Of a stretch of 64,000 nucleotides of DNA, positions 26,404-34,218 are shown in pieces (the first letter of the stretch is position 1; each line of letters begins with the position of its first letter). The notes beneath the pieces are model-generated. The model did no database searches. It was not told where the DNA came from and saw only the letters and a program-made list of their open reading frames with translations. The translations under genes and the position numbers were made by a program. The DNA is from Lautropia mirabilis (GTDB lineage: Bacteria; Pseudomonadota; Gammaproteobacteria; Burkholderiales; Burkholderiaceae_B): contig CAMCOS010000007.1 of the NCBI GenBank assembly GCA_945876565.1, forward strand, positions 1-64,000, written 5' to 3'.

Positions 26404-27245
26404 CAGCCAAGGCACAGCATGGCGCACAAGCTGGCGCCCTGACCACCGCTAGCGGGTTAAGCACCTTTGGTGCGTGGGTTCTCGCCATCGCCTGGATCTT
26501 GCCGCTGATCTATGCGCTTTGGGCCGCATTTCATCCACCCGAATACGCAACGACGTTTTCTTGGTCAGCGCCGCTCACGCTAGACAACTTTGTCGCAGCC
26601 TGGCATGCCGCACCCTTTCCGAGATATTTCCTGAACACCATCATCTTGGTGGCTGGGATCTTGGCGATTCAATTGTTTTTGTGCACGTTAGCTGCATACG
26701 CATTTGCGCGCCATGAGTTTTTTGGAAGCAGTGTGCTGTTTTCTTTGATGCTCGTGCAGCTAATGGTGATGCCCGAGATTCTGATCGTGCGAAACTATCA
26801 AACGCTAAGCTCACTGAGCCTGGTCGACACCTTATTTGGGATTGGCCTGCCCTACTTCGCTTCGGCATTTGCGATATTTCTGCTGCGACAAACCTTCAAA
26901 ACCGTGCCCAAAGAGCTCGTGGAGGCTGCACAAATGGAAGGCGCCTCTACCTTGCAAATCCTGCGCCATGTTTACATTCCCCTAGCCAAGCCAACTTACT
27001 TGGCCTTCTCACTGGTTTCCGTGAGTTATCACTGGAACAACTTCCTATGGCCACTGGTGGTCAGTAACTCCGTTGAATCACGACCTTTGACCGTGGGCTT
27101 GCAGGTGTTCTCCTCGGCAGACCAGGGCATTGACTGGTCGATCATCACCGCTGCTACCTTATTGACATCCGCCCCCTTGCTGTTAGGATTTCTCATATTT
27201 CAGCGCCAGTTTGTGCAATCGTTTATGCGAGCTGGCATAAAGTGA
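26400..27245 (+). CDS. ABC transporter permease, UgpE-like
   Basis: This 281-aa membrane protein has about six helices and the EAA loop VEAAQMEGASTLQILRHVYIPLAKPT near residues 178-203. It starts at the ATGA overlap with the previous permease. The pair forms the channel of the Ugp-like importer. Its stop is only 10 nt from the start of the following endonuclease/exonuclease/phosphatase gene, so that hydrolase is very likely made from the same mRNA. Confidence 0.9.
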   Translation: MTAKAQHGAQAGALTTASGLSTFGAWVLAIAWILPLIYALWAAFHPPEYATTFSWSAPLTLDNFVAAWHAAPFPRYFLNTIILVAGILAIQLFLCTLAAYAFARHEFFGSSVLFSLMLVQLMVMPEILIVRNYQTLSSLSLVDTLFGIGLPYFASAFAIFLLRQTFKTVPKELVEAAQMEGASTLQILRHVYIPLAKPTYLAFSLVSVSYHWNNFLWPLVVSNSVESRPLTVGLQVFSSADQGIDWSIITAATLLTSAPLLLGFLIFQRQFVQSFMRAGIK

Positions 27246-27255
27246 ACATCAAAAC

Positions 27256-28131
27256 ATGAAACTCATCACATGGAATACCCAGTGGTGCAAGGGACTTGAT
27301 GGCGTGGTGAGCCCTGAGCGCATCGTCCAGGGTGCGCGCGCCATGGGTGACTTTGATGTGCTGTGCCTGCAAGAGATCTCGCAGAACTACCCCAAGCTCA
27401 CGGGCGATACACCCAATGCAAACGATACACCCCAAGACCAACCCGCCGAGCTTGCCAGGCTGTTGCCAGGTTTTGAGGTGGTATTCGGTGCAGCGATTGA
27501 CGAACAACCGCTGAGCCACCGCCCCCGCCAGCGATTTGGCAACTTGATCGCTTCGCGCCTACCGATCCTTCAAATCCAGCATTTCGCACTTCCCTCGCCA
27601 GTCGGGCCGGTCAACCCGCATCCTTGGATGGCAAGGCAGTGCACCGTGTGCACCCTGCAGGCCCAATGGGGGCCTGTGCGCATCATGACCACGCATCTTG
27701 AGTACTACAGCGAAATCCAACGGCTCGCGCAAGCACAAACCTTACGACACATTCACCAAGCCCTATGTGATCAAGCGCAGTATCAACCGTTGGTGGCGAC
27801 CGATGAGGTTGATACCCCTTATCAGCCCAAGCCATATACGACCGATGTCGTTCTGTGTGGTGATTTTAATTTTGAGCCTCAGAGCCAGCCATACGATGCA
27901 CTCATCTCGTCAAATGCGCCGCATCCGTTTCATGATGCCTGGGTGCTCAATAACCCCAAGCAGTCTCACCCACCGACTTTCCGGCTATACGATGACACCT
28001 ATGGTCCTGATGCGGTGAGCTGTGACTTTTGTTTCTTAAGTGACTCGGTCGCACCTAGGCTTCGATCCGTCTCAGTTGACACCGCCACACAGGTGTCCGA
28101 TCATCAGCCTGTGATGATTGAGTTGGTGTGA
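27256..28131 (+). CDS. Endonuclease/exonuclease/phosphatase family hydrolase
   Basis: This 291-aa protein has the EEP (DNase I-like) fold markers: ITWNTQW at the N-terminus, the metal-binding Glu in LCLQEIS near residue 39, TTHLEYY near 140, CGDFNFEP near 200 and the catalytic SDHQP near 281. The family includes nucleases and phosphodiesterases acting on lipids and sugar phosphates. Its position 10 nt behind a Ugp-like permease points to hydrolysis of an imported phosphodiester rather than DNA, but this is inference. There is no signal peptide, so it acts in the cytoplasm. Confidence 0.85.
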   Translation: MKLITWNTQWCKGLDGVVSPERIVQGARAMGDFDVLCLQEISQNYPKLTGDTPNANDTPQDQPAELARLLPGFEVVFGAAIDEQPLSHRPRQRFGNLIASRLPILQIQHFALPSPVGPVNPHPWMARQCTVCTLQAQWGPVRIMTTHLEYYSEIQRLAQAQTLRHIHQALCDQAQYQPLVATDEVDTPYQPKPYTTDVVLCGDFNFEPQSQPYDALISSNAPHPFHDAWVLNNPKQSHPPTFRLYDDTYGPDAVSCDFCFLSDSVAPRLRSVSVDTATQVSDHQPVMIELV

Positions 28132-28208
28132 ACACGCAATGATCAAACCCAAGAGTCGTCCGACTGAAGACCAACGCAACAATCTCGCACAACGCAGAGG
28201 TGAGCGAA

Positions 28209-28646
28209 TTACCACACAAATGGCACAAATCGCTTGGTGCGTTGCCGGTACGCCAGGTACTGGGGGAATTGCTTAGTCAGAAAAAGCTCCTCAACCTCGG
28301 ACTTAAACCACAACACCACCAGCAATGCACCCCATGTGTACCACGCCCACCAACCATCGATGACCACAGCGCAGGCTGCCGCAAACAGCAATAGACTCGT
28401 GTACATCGGATGACGGATCCATTGATACGGCCCTAGGGTCACTAGTTGAGCGTTATCTCGGGGCTCAGGGGTCACGTTGAAGTTGCCTGGGCGGTTTAGG
28501 GTCAACGTCCAAATGCCCAGGGCAATCGAGACAGCAAAGAGGCCCGCCCCTAGGGTGCCGAATATCAAATCTGGCCAGGCTTTGTAGACTTGCCACAACA
28601 GCGCCGCGAGCAAGCCAAACTGCGCAAAAACCAGCCCATAGGACAT
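28209..28646 (-). CDS. Isoprenylcysteine carboxyl methyltransferase-like membrane protein
   Basis: This 145-aa protein has about four hydrophobic segments. It carries the PEMT/ICMT-type motif GPYQWIRHPMYTSLLL near residues 71-86 and an EVEELFLTKQFPQYLAYRQRTKRFVP tail that forms the SAM-binding end in the family. It is probably a small membrane methyltransferase of unknown substrate. It lies on the minus strand just upstream of nothing obviously related; rlmE begins its coding on the same strand 62 nt before it, so they may share a transcript. Confidence 0.75.
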   Translation of the reverse strand: MSYGLVFAQFGLLAALLWQVYKAWPDLIFGTLGAGLFAVSIALGIWTLTLNRPGNFNVTPEPRDNAQLVTLGPYQWIRHPMYTSLLLFAAACAVVIDGWWAWYTWGALLVVLWFKSEVEELFLTKQFPQYLAYRQRTKRFVPFVW

Positions 28647-28672
28647 TTAGCTCCCCTTCTTAGGTAGTGCCC

Positions 28673-28698
28673 TCGGCCACCTCAATCGGCCACCTCAA
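28673..28698. repeat. 13-bp tandem duplication
   Basis: TCGGCCACCTCAA occurs twice in direct succession, followed by another TCG, in the short spacer between the ICMT-like gene and rlmE. It resembles the other short tandem duplications in spacers of this window. Confidence 0.85.
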
Positions 28699-28708
28699 TC
28701 GATCGTCC

Positions 28709-29350
28709 TCAGTCACTTGCCTTCAATCCACGCGCAACCAGAAACGTCTCGGAAGACTTGTCACGCGAAGCCTTGGGCTTGCGTTCAACTACTTTAACAA
28801 ACTGTGACTTCAAGTTCTGCACAATCTGAGAAAACCCACTGCCGTGAAACGCCTTCATGATCAGCGCACCATCTGGTTTGAGATGTCTCGCCGCAAAATC
28901 CTGCGCTAACTCACACACATGCCCAATGCGCGCCGAATCCGCACTGGCCACCCCACTCAGGTTGGGTGCCATGTCAGAAATCACCAGATCAACGGACTTG
29001 CCTTGAAGCGACTCCTCCAGTATGCGCAACACACCGTCCTCCCTGAAATCCCCTAGGATGAATTGCACCCCTGCAACGGGTTCCATCTCCAACATGTCCA
29101 AGGCGATCACTAGGCCGTTGATCGTGCCATCAGCCCGCTTTAAGCGCTCGCGCGCCACCTGCGACCAACTGCCGGGCGTGGAGCCCAGGTCAACCACGAT
29201 ATCGCCTGGCTGCAGCAACTTTTCTGTATCGACGATCTCAAGCAGCTTAAAAGCCGCTCGCGCGCGATAGCCCTTTTGCTGGGCTAGCTTTACATAGGGG
29301 TCCTGAATATGTTGGTTTACCCAGTTTTTTGAGAATTTATTCTTGGCCAT
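28709..29350 (-). CDS. rlmE: 23S rRNA (uridine-2'-O-)-methyltransferase RlmE (FtsJ)
   Basis: This 213-aa SAM-dependent enzyme methylates the 2'-OH of U2552 in 23S rRNA (E. coli numbering). The basic N-terminus ([13 protein letters not shown]) is followed by [11 protein letters not shown] with the first catalytic Lys, the SAM motif [15 protein letters not shown], the catalytic Asp in [11 protein letters not shown], and the last Lys in [11 protein letters not shown]. The start at 29350 is used; upstream residues in the frame are not family-like. It is divergent from yhbY with only 17 bp between start codons, as in many proteobacteria. Confidence 0.95.
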   Translation of the reverse strand: MAKNKFSKNWVNQHIQDPYVKLAQQKGYRARAAFKLLEIVDTEKLLQPGDIVVDLGSTPGSWSQVARERLKRADGTINGLVIALDMLEMEPVAGVQFILGDFREDGVLRILEESLQGKSVDLVISDMAPNLSGVASADSARIGHVCELAQDFAARHLKPDGALIMKAFHGSGFSQIVQNLKSQFVKVVERKPKASRDKSSETFLVARGLKASD

Positions 29351-29355
29351 TAACG

Positions 29356-29361
29356 TACAAT
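29356..29361 (+). promoter_or_regulatory. Candidate -10 element for yhbY
   Basis: TACAAT (5 of 6 match to TATAAT) ends 6 nt before the yhbY ATG, so initiation about 7 nt downstream would place the first base at the start codon itself. No good -35 is seen at 16-18 bp spacing. Confidence 0.3.
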
Positions 29362-29367
29362 CTCGAC

Positions 29368-30021
29368 ATGTCTGAAACACACACACCCATTAGCCTGACC
29401 AGTCAGGCACGCAGCACGCTCAAAGGCGCTGCCCATTCCTTGCGCCCGGTCGTTCTCATTGGCGACCAAGGGCTCACGCCAGCCGTGCTGAAAGAAATCG
29501 ACCTTGCGCTAAACGCGCACGAGCTCATCAAAGTTCGGGCAGGTTCTCAAGAGCGCGACGATCGCAACACGATGTTGACTCAAATCTGCGATGAGCTTGG
29601 GTGTGCGCCGGTGCATCACTTGGGCAAAACCCTGATCCTCTACCGACCGGGTAAAAAGGGATTGTATTCCGTTGCAATCGGCTTAGCGCCCGCCAAAGAA
29701 CCTCGTACCAGTCGCAAAGCAAGCGAACCACACACCCCGAAGAAATTAGCGGCTCAGGGCAAGAAGGTTGTCCGTAAAAGTGCAGGCAGAACCGCCAGCA
29801 AAGCCAGCACCCAATCAGACAGTGCAATACGCACACCACGCAGATCCGATTCTGACAAGCCAACACTCAGGGCTTTCTCTGCTGAACGCGCAGAACCGTC
29901 GTCCAAACCAAAGCGCCCTGCCAGTGCTGGCAAACCTGGCTCGCGCTCACGTACCCCGGCCAAGAAATCCGTCCGTAGTGCGCTTAGCCTGCGTGCCGGC
30001 GCTAGGCGCGGCGCCAAATAA
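29368..30021 (+). CDS. yhbY: YhbY family RNA-binding protein with basic C-terminal tail
   Basis: This 217-aa protein has an N-terminal CRM domain (about residues 8-98). It includes [32 protein letters not shown] and the LYRPGKK end that are typical of YhbY, a pre-50S ribosome-associated protein. The remaining 120 residues are low-complexity and very rich in Lys, Arg, Ser, Ala and Pro, unlike the roughly 97-aa E. coli protein, and are probably disordered and RNA-binding. It is divergent from rlmE and converges with greA. Confidence 0.9.
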   Translation: MSETHTPISLTSQARSTLKGAAHSLRPVVLIGDQGLTPAVLKEIDLALNAHELIKVRAGSQERDDRNTMLTQICDELGCAPVHHLGKTLILYRPGKKGLYSVAIGLAPAKEPRTSRKASEPHTPKKLAAQGKKVVRKSAGRTASKASTQSDSAIRTPRRSDSDKPTLRAFSAERAEPSSKPKRPASAGKPGSRSRTPAKKSVRSALSLRAGARRGAK

Positions 30022-30078
30022 GTGAACCCTACTCAGCAAGGGTAGAGAGTAAGCTCAAAGCCAGTTACCGCTTTGGCC

Positions 30079-30555
30079 TTATTCGTACCGCACCGAGAGG
30101 ATTTCATACTCGCGCTGGCCAGACGGTGCGTTAACCACCACCACATCGCCTTCGCTCTTGCCAATCAGCGCACGAGCAACCGGACTGGAAACCGAAATCT
30201 TGTTCTGACGAATATCTGCTTCGATATCGCCCACAATCTGATACACAACCTTATCACCCGACTCGAGGTCTTCAATTTCAACGGTGGCTCCAAAGACGAT
30301 ACGCCCATCGGTGTCGAGCTCTTTGGGATTGATCACCTGTGCATTGGAGAGCACCCCATCAAGCTCGCTGATGCGTCCCTCCACAAAACCCTGTCGCTCA
30401 CGGGCGGCATCATATTCGGCGTTCTCTGAAAGATCGCCCTGCGCCCGTGCTTCAGCGATGGCTTCAATCACAGCCGGACGTTCAACATGCTTTAGGCGAT
30501 GGAGCTCTTTTTGTAGGCGCTCAAACCCTACAGCGGTAATCGGGATAGCAGACAT
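30079..30555 (-). CDS. greA: Transcription elongation factor GreA
   Basis: This 158-aa protein has the two GreA domains. The N-terminal coiled coil (about residues 9-75) carries the tip acidic residues in the GDLSENAEYDAARERQGFVEGRI region, and the C-terminal FKBP-like domain holds ISVSSPVARALIGKSEGDVV. It enters the RNA polymerase secondary channel and stimulates cleavage of backtracked RNA. The ATG at 30555 is preceded by GAGG, and a promoter plus a terminator-like hairpin lie just upstream. It converges with yhbY 57 bp away. In many relatives greA follows carB directly; here about 10 kb separate them. Confidence 0.97.
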   Translation of the reverse strand: MSAIPITAVGFERLQKELHRLKHVERPAVIEAIAEARAQGDLSENAEYDAARERQGFVEGRISELDGVLSNAQVINPKELDTDGRIVFGATVEIEDLESGDKVVYQIVGDIEADIRQNKISVSSPVARALIGKSEGDVVVVNAPSGQREYEILSVRYE

Positions 30556-30570
30556 AACGTTTCCAGCCTC

Positions 30571-30601
30571 AAAATAAAACCCCGGTCAACATGAACCGGG
30601 G
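30571..30601 (-). terminator. Attenuator-like hairpin in the greA leader
   Basis: On the minus strand CCCCGGT (30601-30595) pairs with ACCGGGG (30586-30580) over an 8-nt loop and is followed by TTTTATTTT, ending 15 nt before the greA start codon. No space for another promoter remains before greA, so greA transcripts must pass this site. Confidence 0.7.
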
Positions 30602-30606
30602 TGCGA

Positions 30607-30635
30607 CTTATACAACGTATTTTGTGGGAAGTTAA
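30607..30635 (-). promoter_or_regulatory. Probable greA promoter
   Basis: On the minus strand a TTAACT -35 (4 of 6) and a TATAAG -10 (5 of 6) are separated by 17 bp. The expected start site is near 30600, so the RNA would begin at the first base of the following hairpin. Confidence 0.55.
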
Positions 30636-30708
30636 GGAAGTTTGCAAGTGGGCCTGACAGTGGGCTATGACAAGCACCCACGTCCCCGCGCTTTACCAAA
30701 AAATACGC

Positions 30709-32433
30709 CTAGGATTGAGCAAGCTGCTGCAACAGATGCCTGAAAGCCTGAACACACAGTTGTGCATCATCATTGGTCGTCATTTCCAGCGGGTTGTGAC
30801 TGATCCCGCTATTTAAGCCTCGCACAAACAGCATGGCCTGCGGCATGATGTCATGCAACTTCATGGCATCGTGACCCGCGCCACTGGGCATCCGAAACAC
30901 GGGCAATCCCTGAGCCAGGACCGCCGCTTCCCACCTAGCCTGCCATTGAGGCGAAGACGGGGCTGCTGCGGCACGCATGATCTCTTCGAGCTCGAACTGC
31001 AAACCACGATGCTCGCAGATCCTGGCGAGCTCAGCCTTGACATCAGCCACACAGGCATCGCGCACATCATTGGTCGTGGCACGAATATCCAAACTAAACC
31101 GACAACGGCCAGGCACCACATTGACCGAGCCGCTCGTGACTTCCAGCATGCCCATCGTGCCTACCAGATCGGGAACCGATGCAGCACGCTTTTCCAGATA
31201 AAGAGCCAGTTCAGCCACGCCAACAGCCGCGTCGCGACGCATGCCCATGGGTGTGGTGCCTGCGTGACTGGCCATGCCACGCACCTCACCCATGAACCGG
31301 ACACTGCCGTTAATTGACGTCACAACACCCAAGGGCAAGTCAAGCTCATTCAATACTGGCCCCTGCTCGATGTGCACTTCCACAAACCCCAAGTACTGAC
31401 TCGGGTGTCGTTTCAGTGAATCGATGGCTTGGATCGACAAGCCAGCATTCTGCATGGCATCGCGCATGCTAATGCCTTGGGCATCAAGCTGATCAAGCCA
31501 TCCCAGGTCAAATTGGCCAGTCAGTGCGCCCGACCCCAGAAACACTGCTTTGTAGCGCTGCCCTTCTTCCTCGGAAAACGCCACCACCTCAATTCCAAAA
31601 GGCAGACGCATACCTTGCCCCGCGAGTTCGCGAACGCACAGCATGGGCGCAAAAATGCCCAGCCGTCCATCGTACTTGCCGCCATTGCGTACCGTGTCAT
31701 AGTGACTACCAGTTAGCAATCGCTTGGCGTTTGGGTCTTGACCATGATAGACACCTACCACATTACCGACCGCATCGATCTGAACCTCGTCAAACCCGCA
31801 ATCGTCTCGCATCAGATGCTCGATGTGCCGGGCACACGCCTGGTGCGCATCGCTGAGGTAAGTCACCGTGAGTTCGCCTCGTTGGGCGTATTCGGGCTCA
31901 CTGTAAACCGCAAGGTCTTCACACCAATCCCACAGTTGATTGCCAAGCAAGGGCACGAAACCAAATTTGTCGTTCAAACGAAGCTCGGCAATTCGATCAA
32001 GATTGCGCAAGGCCTCAGACCGCTCGAAATCAACTGGATTATTCAGACGCCGCTGCAAAGTCCTCAAAACATCCGTTTTGCTTAGTCCGTTCCCTCTCGG
32101 GCCGGCTAAAGCCAACACAAACGGGAAACCAAACCGGGCGTTATAGGATTGCTCGAGTTGTCCCAGCGCCTCAAGCTCGCCCGGCAAGCAGGCATTGAGA
32201 ATCAAGTCATCAGACACCAGACTCGGCTGCGCTCGAATCAACTCAAGCTGCTGAGCCGGTGTCGATTGTCTGACAGCGCCAGACAGTGCGAACTTAACTG
32301 CGGCCAGCGTTGCATAAGGCCGTGCGCTTGCCGCTGACTTACCTACCCAGGCGGCTTGGCCATAAACACCAGCAAGCAAGTCACTGAATTGCTCAATGCT
32401 CGCGCTGTTTAATTCGTCCAGAGTCAAGGTCAT
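30709..32433 (-). CDS. Fused OHCU decarboxylase-like (UraD) and allantoate amidohydrolase protein
   Basis: This 574-aa protein joins two purine-degradation domains. Residues 1-155 resemble OHCU decarboxylase (UraD), with LEQSYNARFGFPFVLA and RLNNPVDFE motifs. Residues 160-574 are an M20-type allantoate amidohydrolase with metal ligands in TGSHYDTV, KYDGRLG, EEGQR, EVHIEQGP, GAGHDAMKLH and ISHNP. In UraD the catalytic His sits in an HP pair; here it is Gln69-Pro70, so the first domain may be inactive. The start at ATG 32433 gives the family N-terminus; the upstream reading from 32487 is not conserved. It is close to a second Liv transporter, which suggests ureide use. Confidence 0.88.
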   Translation of the reverse strand: MTLTLDELNSASIEQFSDLLAGVYGQAAWVGKSAASARPYATLAAVKFALSGAVRQSTPAQQLELIRAQPSLVSDDLILNACLPGELEALGQLEQSYNARFGFPFVLALAGPRGNGLSKTDVLRTLQRRLNNPVDFERSEALRNLDRIAELRLNDKFGFVPLLGNQLWDWCEDLAVYSEPEYAQRGELTVTYLSDAHQACARHIEHLMRDDCGFDEVQIDAVGNVVGVYHGQDPNAKRLLTGSHYDTVRNGGKYDGRLGIFAPMLCVRELAGQGMRLPFGIEVVAFSEEEGQRYKAVFLGSGALTGQFDLGWLDQLDAQGISMRDAMQNAGLSIQAIDSLKRHPSQYLGFVEVHIEQGPVLNELDLPLGVVTSINGSVRFMGEVRGMASHAGTTPMGMRRDAAVGVAELALYLEKRAASVPDLVGTMGMLEVTSGSVNVVPGRCRFSLDIRATTNDVRDACVADVKAELARICEHRGLQFELEEIMRAAAAPSSPQWQARWEAAVLAQGLPVFRMPSGAGHDAMKLHDIMPQAMLFVRGLNSGISHNPLEMTTNDDAQLCVQAFRHLLQQLAQS

Positions 32434-32647
32434 TGTGAACAGTCTCCGCACCCGCGATGGTGACAATCCGGGTGGACTTGTCAACATGCTGCGCTTGTCT
32501 CAGATTGTATACAGTCCGAAGCTGGTCAACAAATCGCTTGAGGCTAAGCCCAAACCCTAAGCCCTAAGCTCTCTGAAAGCGCAACGAACTCCACAGCCTA
32601 GCCAGCGTGGCCAGCCTAGCAGACTCCGCCCAGCCAAAATCGGCGAT

Positions 32648-33385
32648 CTACCCGCCTGCCACACCCAGATACCGTTGGCTGATGGCTGGATCAGCCATCA
32701 GCTCACTCATCTGACCCTCAAACTGAACCTGTCCCTGCTCAAGCAAATAGACCCGGTCACTGACCGCTTGTGCAAAGGCCAAGTTCTGCTCGGAAAGCAG
32801 CACACTGACCCCTTGCGATTTAAGTGTGGCTACCATCTCAAGCATGCGATCGACCACCACCGGTGCCACGCCTTCTGACGGCTCATCGAGCAATAGCACC
32901 AGCGGGTTGCCCATTAGGGTTCGCGCCAAACTCAACATCTGCTGCTCACCACCGCTGATCTGGTTGCCCAGTCGATCCATTAAGCCCGCAAGGTTAGGCA
33001 GCTGGTTGATCAACAAAGACTCGTTCCATTGCGGCCCCAGTGTGCCGTCAGGCCACCGATGCACCTGCTGCACGCCCATCCGAAGATTCTCGCGTACCGT
33101 TAGCCCCGTAAAAATCCGGCGCTCTTGCGGCACGTATCCCAGGCCAGAGCGAGCCAACGCATGCGTGGGCTTGCCAAGGATGGGTTGACCAAAGAACTGC
33201 ACATCGCCGCGAGCCTTGGGCACCAGCCCCATCAGTGTTTTAAGGAGTGTACTTTTGCCGGCGCCATTGCGGCCCATGATGGCAACCACCTCGCCCTGAT
33301 TGAGCGTCAGATCAACATCAAACAGGGCCTGCGCACGACCATACCAGGCGCTAAGCCCAGAGACCATGAGCACTGGCGCCGTCAT
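32648..33385 (-). CDS. livF: ABC transporter ATPase, LivF type (second system)
   Basis: This 245-aa ATPase has a standard Walker A GRNGAGKST, signature ISGGEQQMLSLAR and Walker B LVLLLDEPSEGVAP. It overlaps the preceding livG by 4 nt (ATGA), so translation is coupled. It is the last gene of the transporter operon livK, livHM, livG, livF. Unlike the LivF at 18.2 kb it keeps the Walker A Lys. The UraD-AllC fusion gene lies 214 bp further on the same strand. Confidence 0.92.
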   Translation of the reverse strand: MTAPVLMVSGLSAWYGRAQALFDVDLTLNQGEVVAIMGRNGAGKSTLLKTLMGLVPKARGDVQFFGQPILGKPTHALARSGLGYVPQERRIFTGLTVRENLRMGVQQVHRWPDGTLGPQWNESLLINQLPNLAGLMDRLGNQISGGEQQMLSLARTLMGNPLVLLLDEPSEGVAPVVVDRMLEMVATLKSQGVSVLLSEQNLAFAQAVSDRVYLLEQGQVQFEGQMSELMADPAISQRYLGVAGG

Positions 33386-34218
33386 GGCACATCTCCTGAC
33401 ACAGCGCCTAGCGCACCCTCTGCACCCTCTGCACCCTCTGCACCCTCTGCACCCTTTGCCGCCATGGCCACCTGCGAGCCAGAACGCCCAAAGTAAGCTT
33501 CGCCAACCTTGGGGTCCGCCTGCACCTGGCTGGGCAAACCCTGCGCGATCAACTCGCCTTGCGCCATCACCAACACCCTGTCAGCAAAACCAAACACCAC
33601 GTCCATGCTGTGTTCAGTAAAAAGCACCCCCATCAGCTTGTCTTTAGCCAATTGGCGCGTGAGCGCCATCAGAGACTGTCGCTCGGCTGGCGCCATGCCT
33701 GCGGTGGGCTCATCCATTAACAACAACTTCGGGCGATTGGCAATCGCCATGGCAAGCTCTACTCGCTTTAAATCAGCATAAGCCAGGCTTTGACAGGCTC
33801 GCTCTGCCTGGCTGGCAAGCCCGACCCATTCAAGGGTCTGTAGCGCCTCATCGCAACGATATCGGCTTGCCCGGGCAAACGCCCTGCCCAAACGCCGGTC
33901 ATGGGACAGCATCACCATCTGCACGTTCTCGCGCGCTGTCATGGATGCAAACACTGCCGCAGTCTGAAACGTGCGACCAACGCCGAGTCGCCAGATCGCG
34001 CGTGCAGGCAACCCCACTAAACGTCGACCCTCATATTCAATATCGCCAGCATCTGGCGTCAGTTGCCCATTGATCATGTTGAAGGTCGTTGACTTGCCAG
34101 CGCCATTGGGACCGATCAAAGCCACCAGTTCACCGGCACTGACTACCAGGTCAACACCACGCACGGCTTGCACACCGCCAAACGACTTTGACAGGCCGTG
34201 CACGCGAAGCAAACTCAT
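33382..34218 (-). CDS. livG: ABC transporter ATPase, LivG type, with GAE-repeat tail
   Basis: This 278-aa ATPase has Walker A GPNGAGKST near residues 37-45, the LivG-style signature SLAYADLKRVELAMA and Walker B LLLMDEPTAGMAP. The last 25 residues are an added tail with the tripeptide Gly-Ala-Glu repeated four times, encoded by a 9-bp tandem repeat. Copy-number change there would keep the reading frame. It overlaps the permease gene upstream and livF downstream by 4 nt each. Confidence 0.92.
   Translation of the reverse strand: MSLLRVHGLSKSFGGVQAVRGVDLVVSAGELVALIGPNGAGKSTTFNMINGQLTPDAGDIEYEGRRLVGLPARAIWRLGVGRTFQTAAVFASMTARENVQMVMLSHDRRLGRAFARASRYRCDEALQTLEWVGLASQAERACQSLAYADLKRVELAMAIANRPKLLLMDEPTAGMAPAERQSLMALTRQLAKDKLMGVLFTEHSMDVVFGFADRVLVMAQGELIAQGLPSQVQADPKVGEAYFGRSGSQVAMAAKGAEGAEGAEGAEGALGAVSGDVP
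33413..33457. repeat. 9-bp tandem repeat inside the livG 3' end
   Basis: Four perfect copies of GCACCCTCT and a fifth with one change lie in tandem. On the minus strand they encode repeated Gly-Ala-Glu just before the livG stop and the livF start. Confidence 0.92.
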
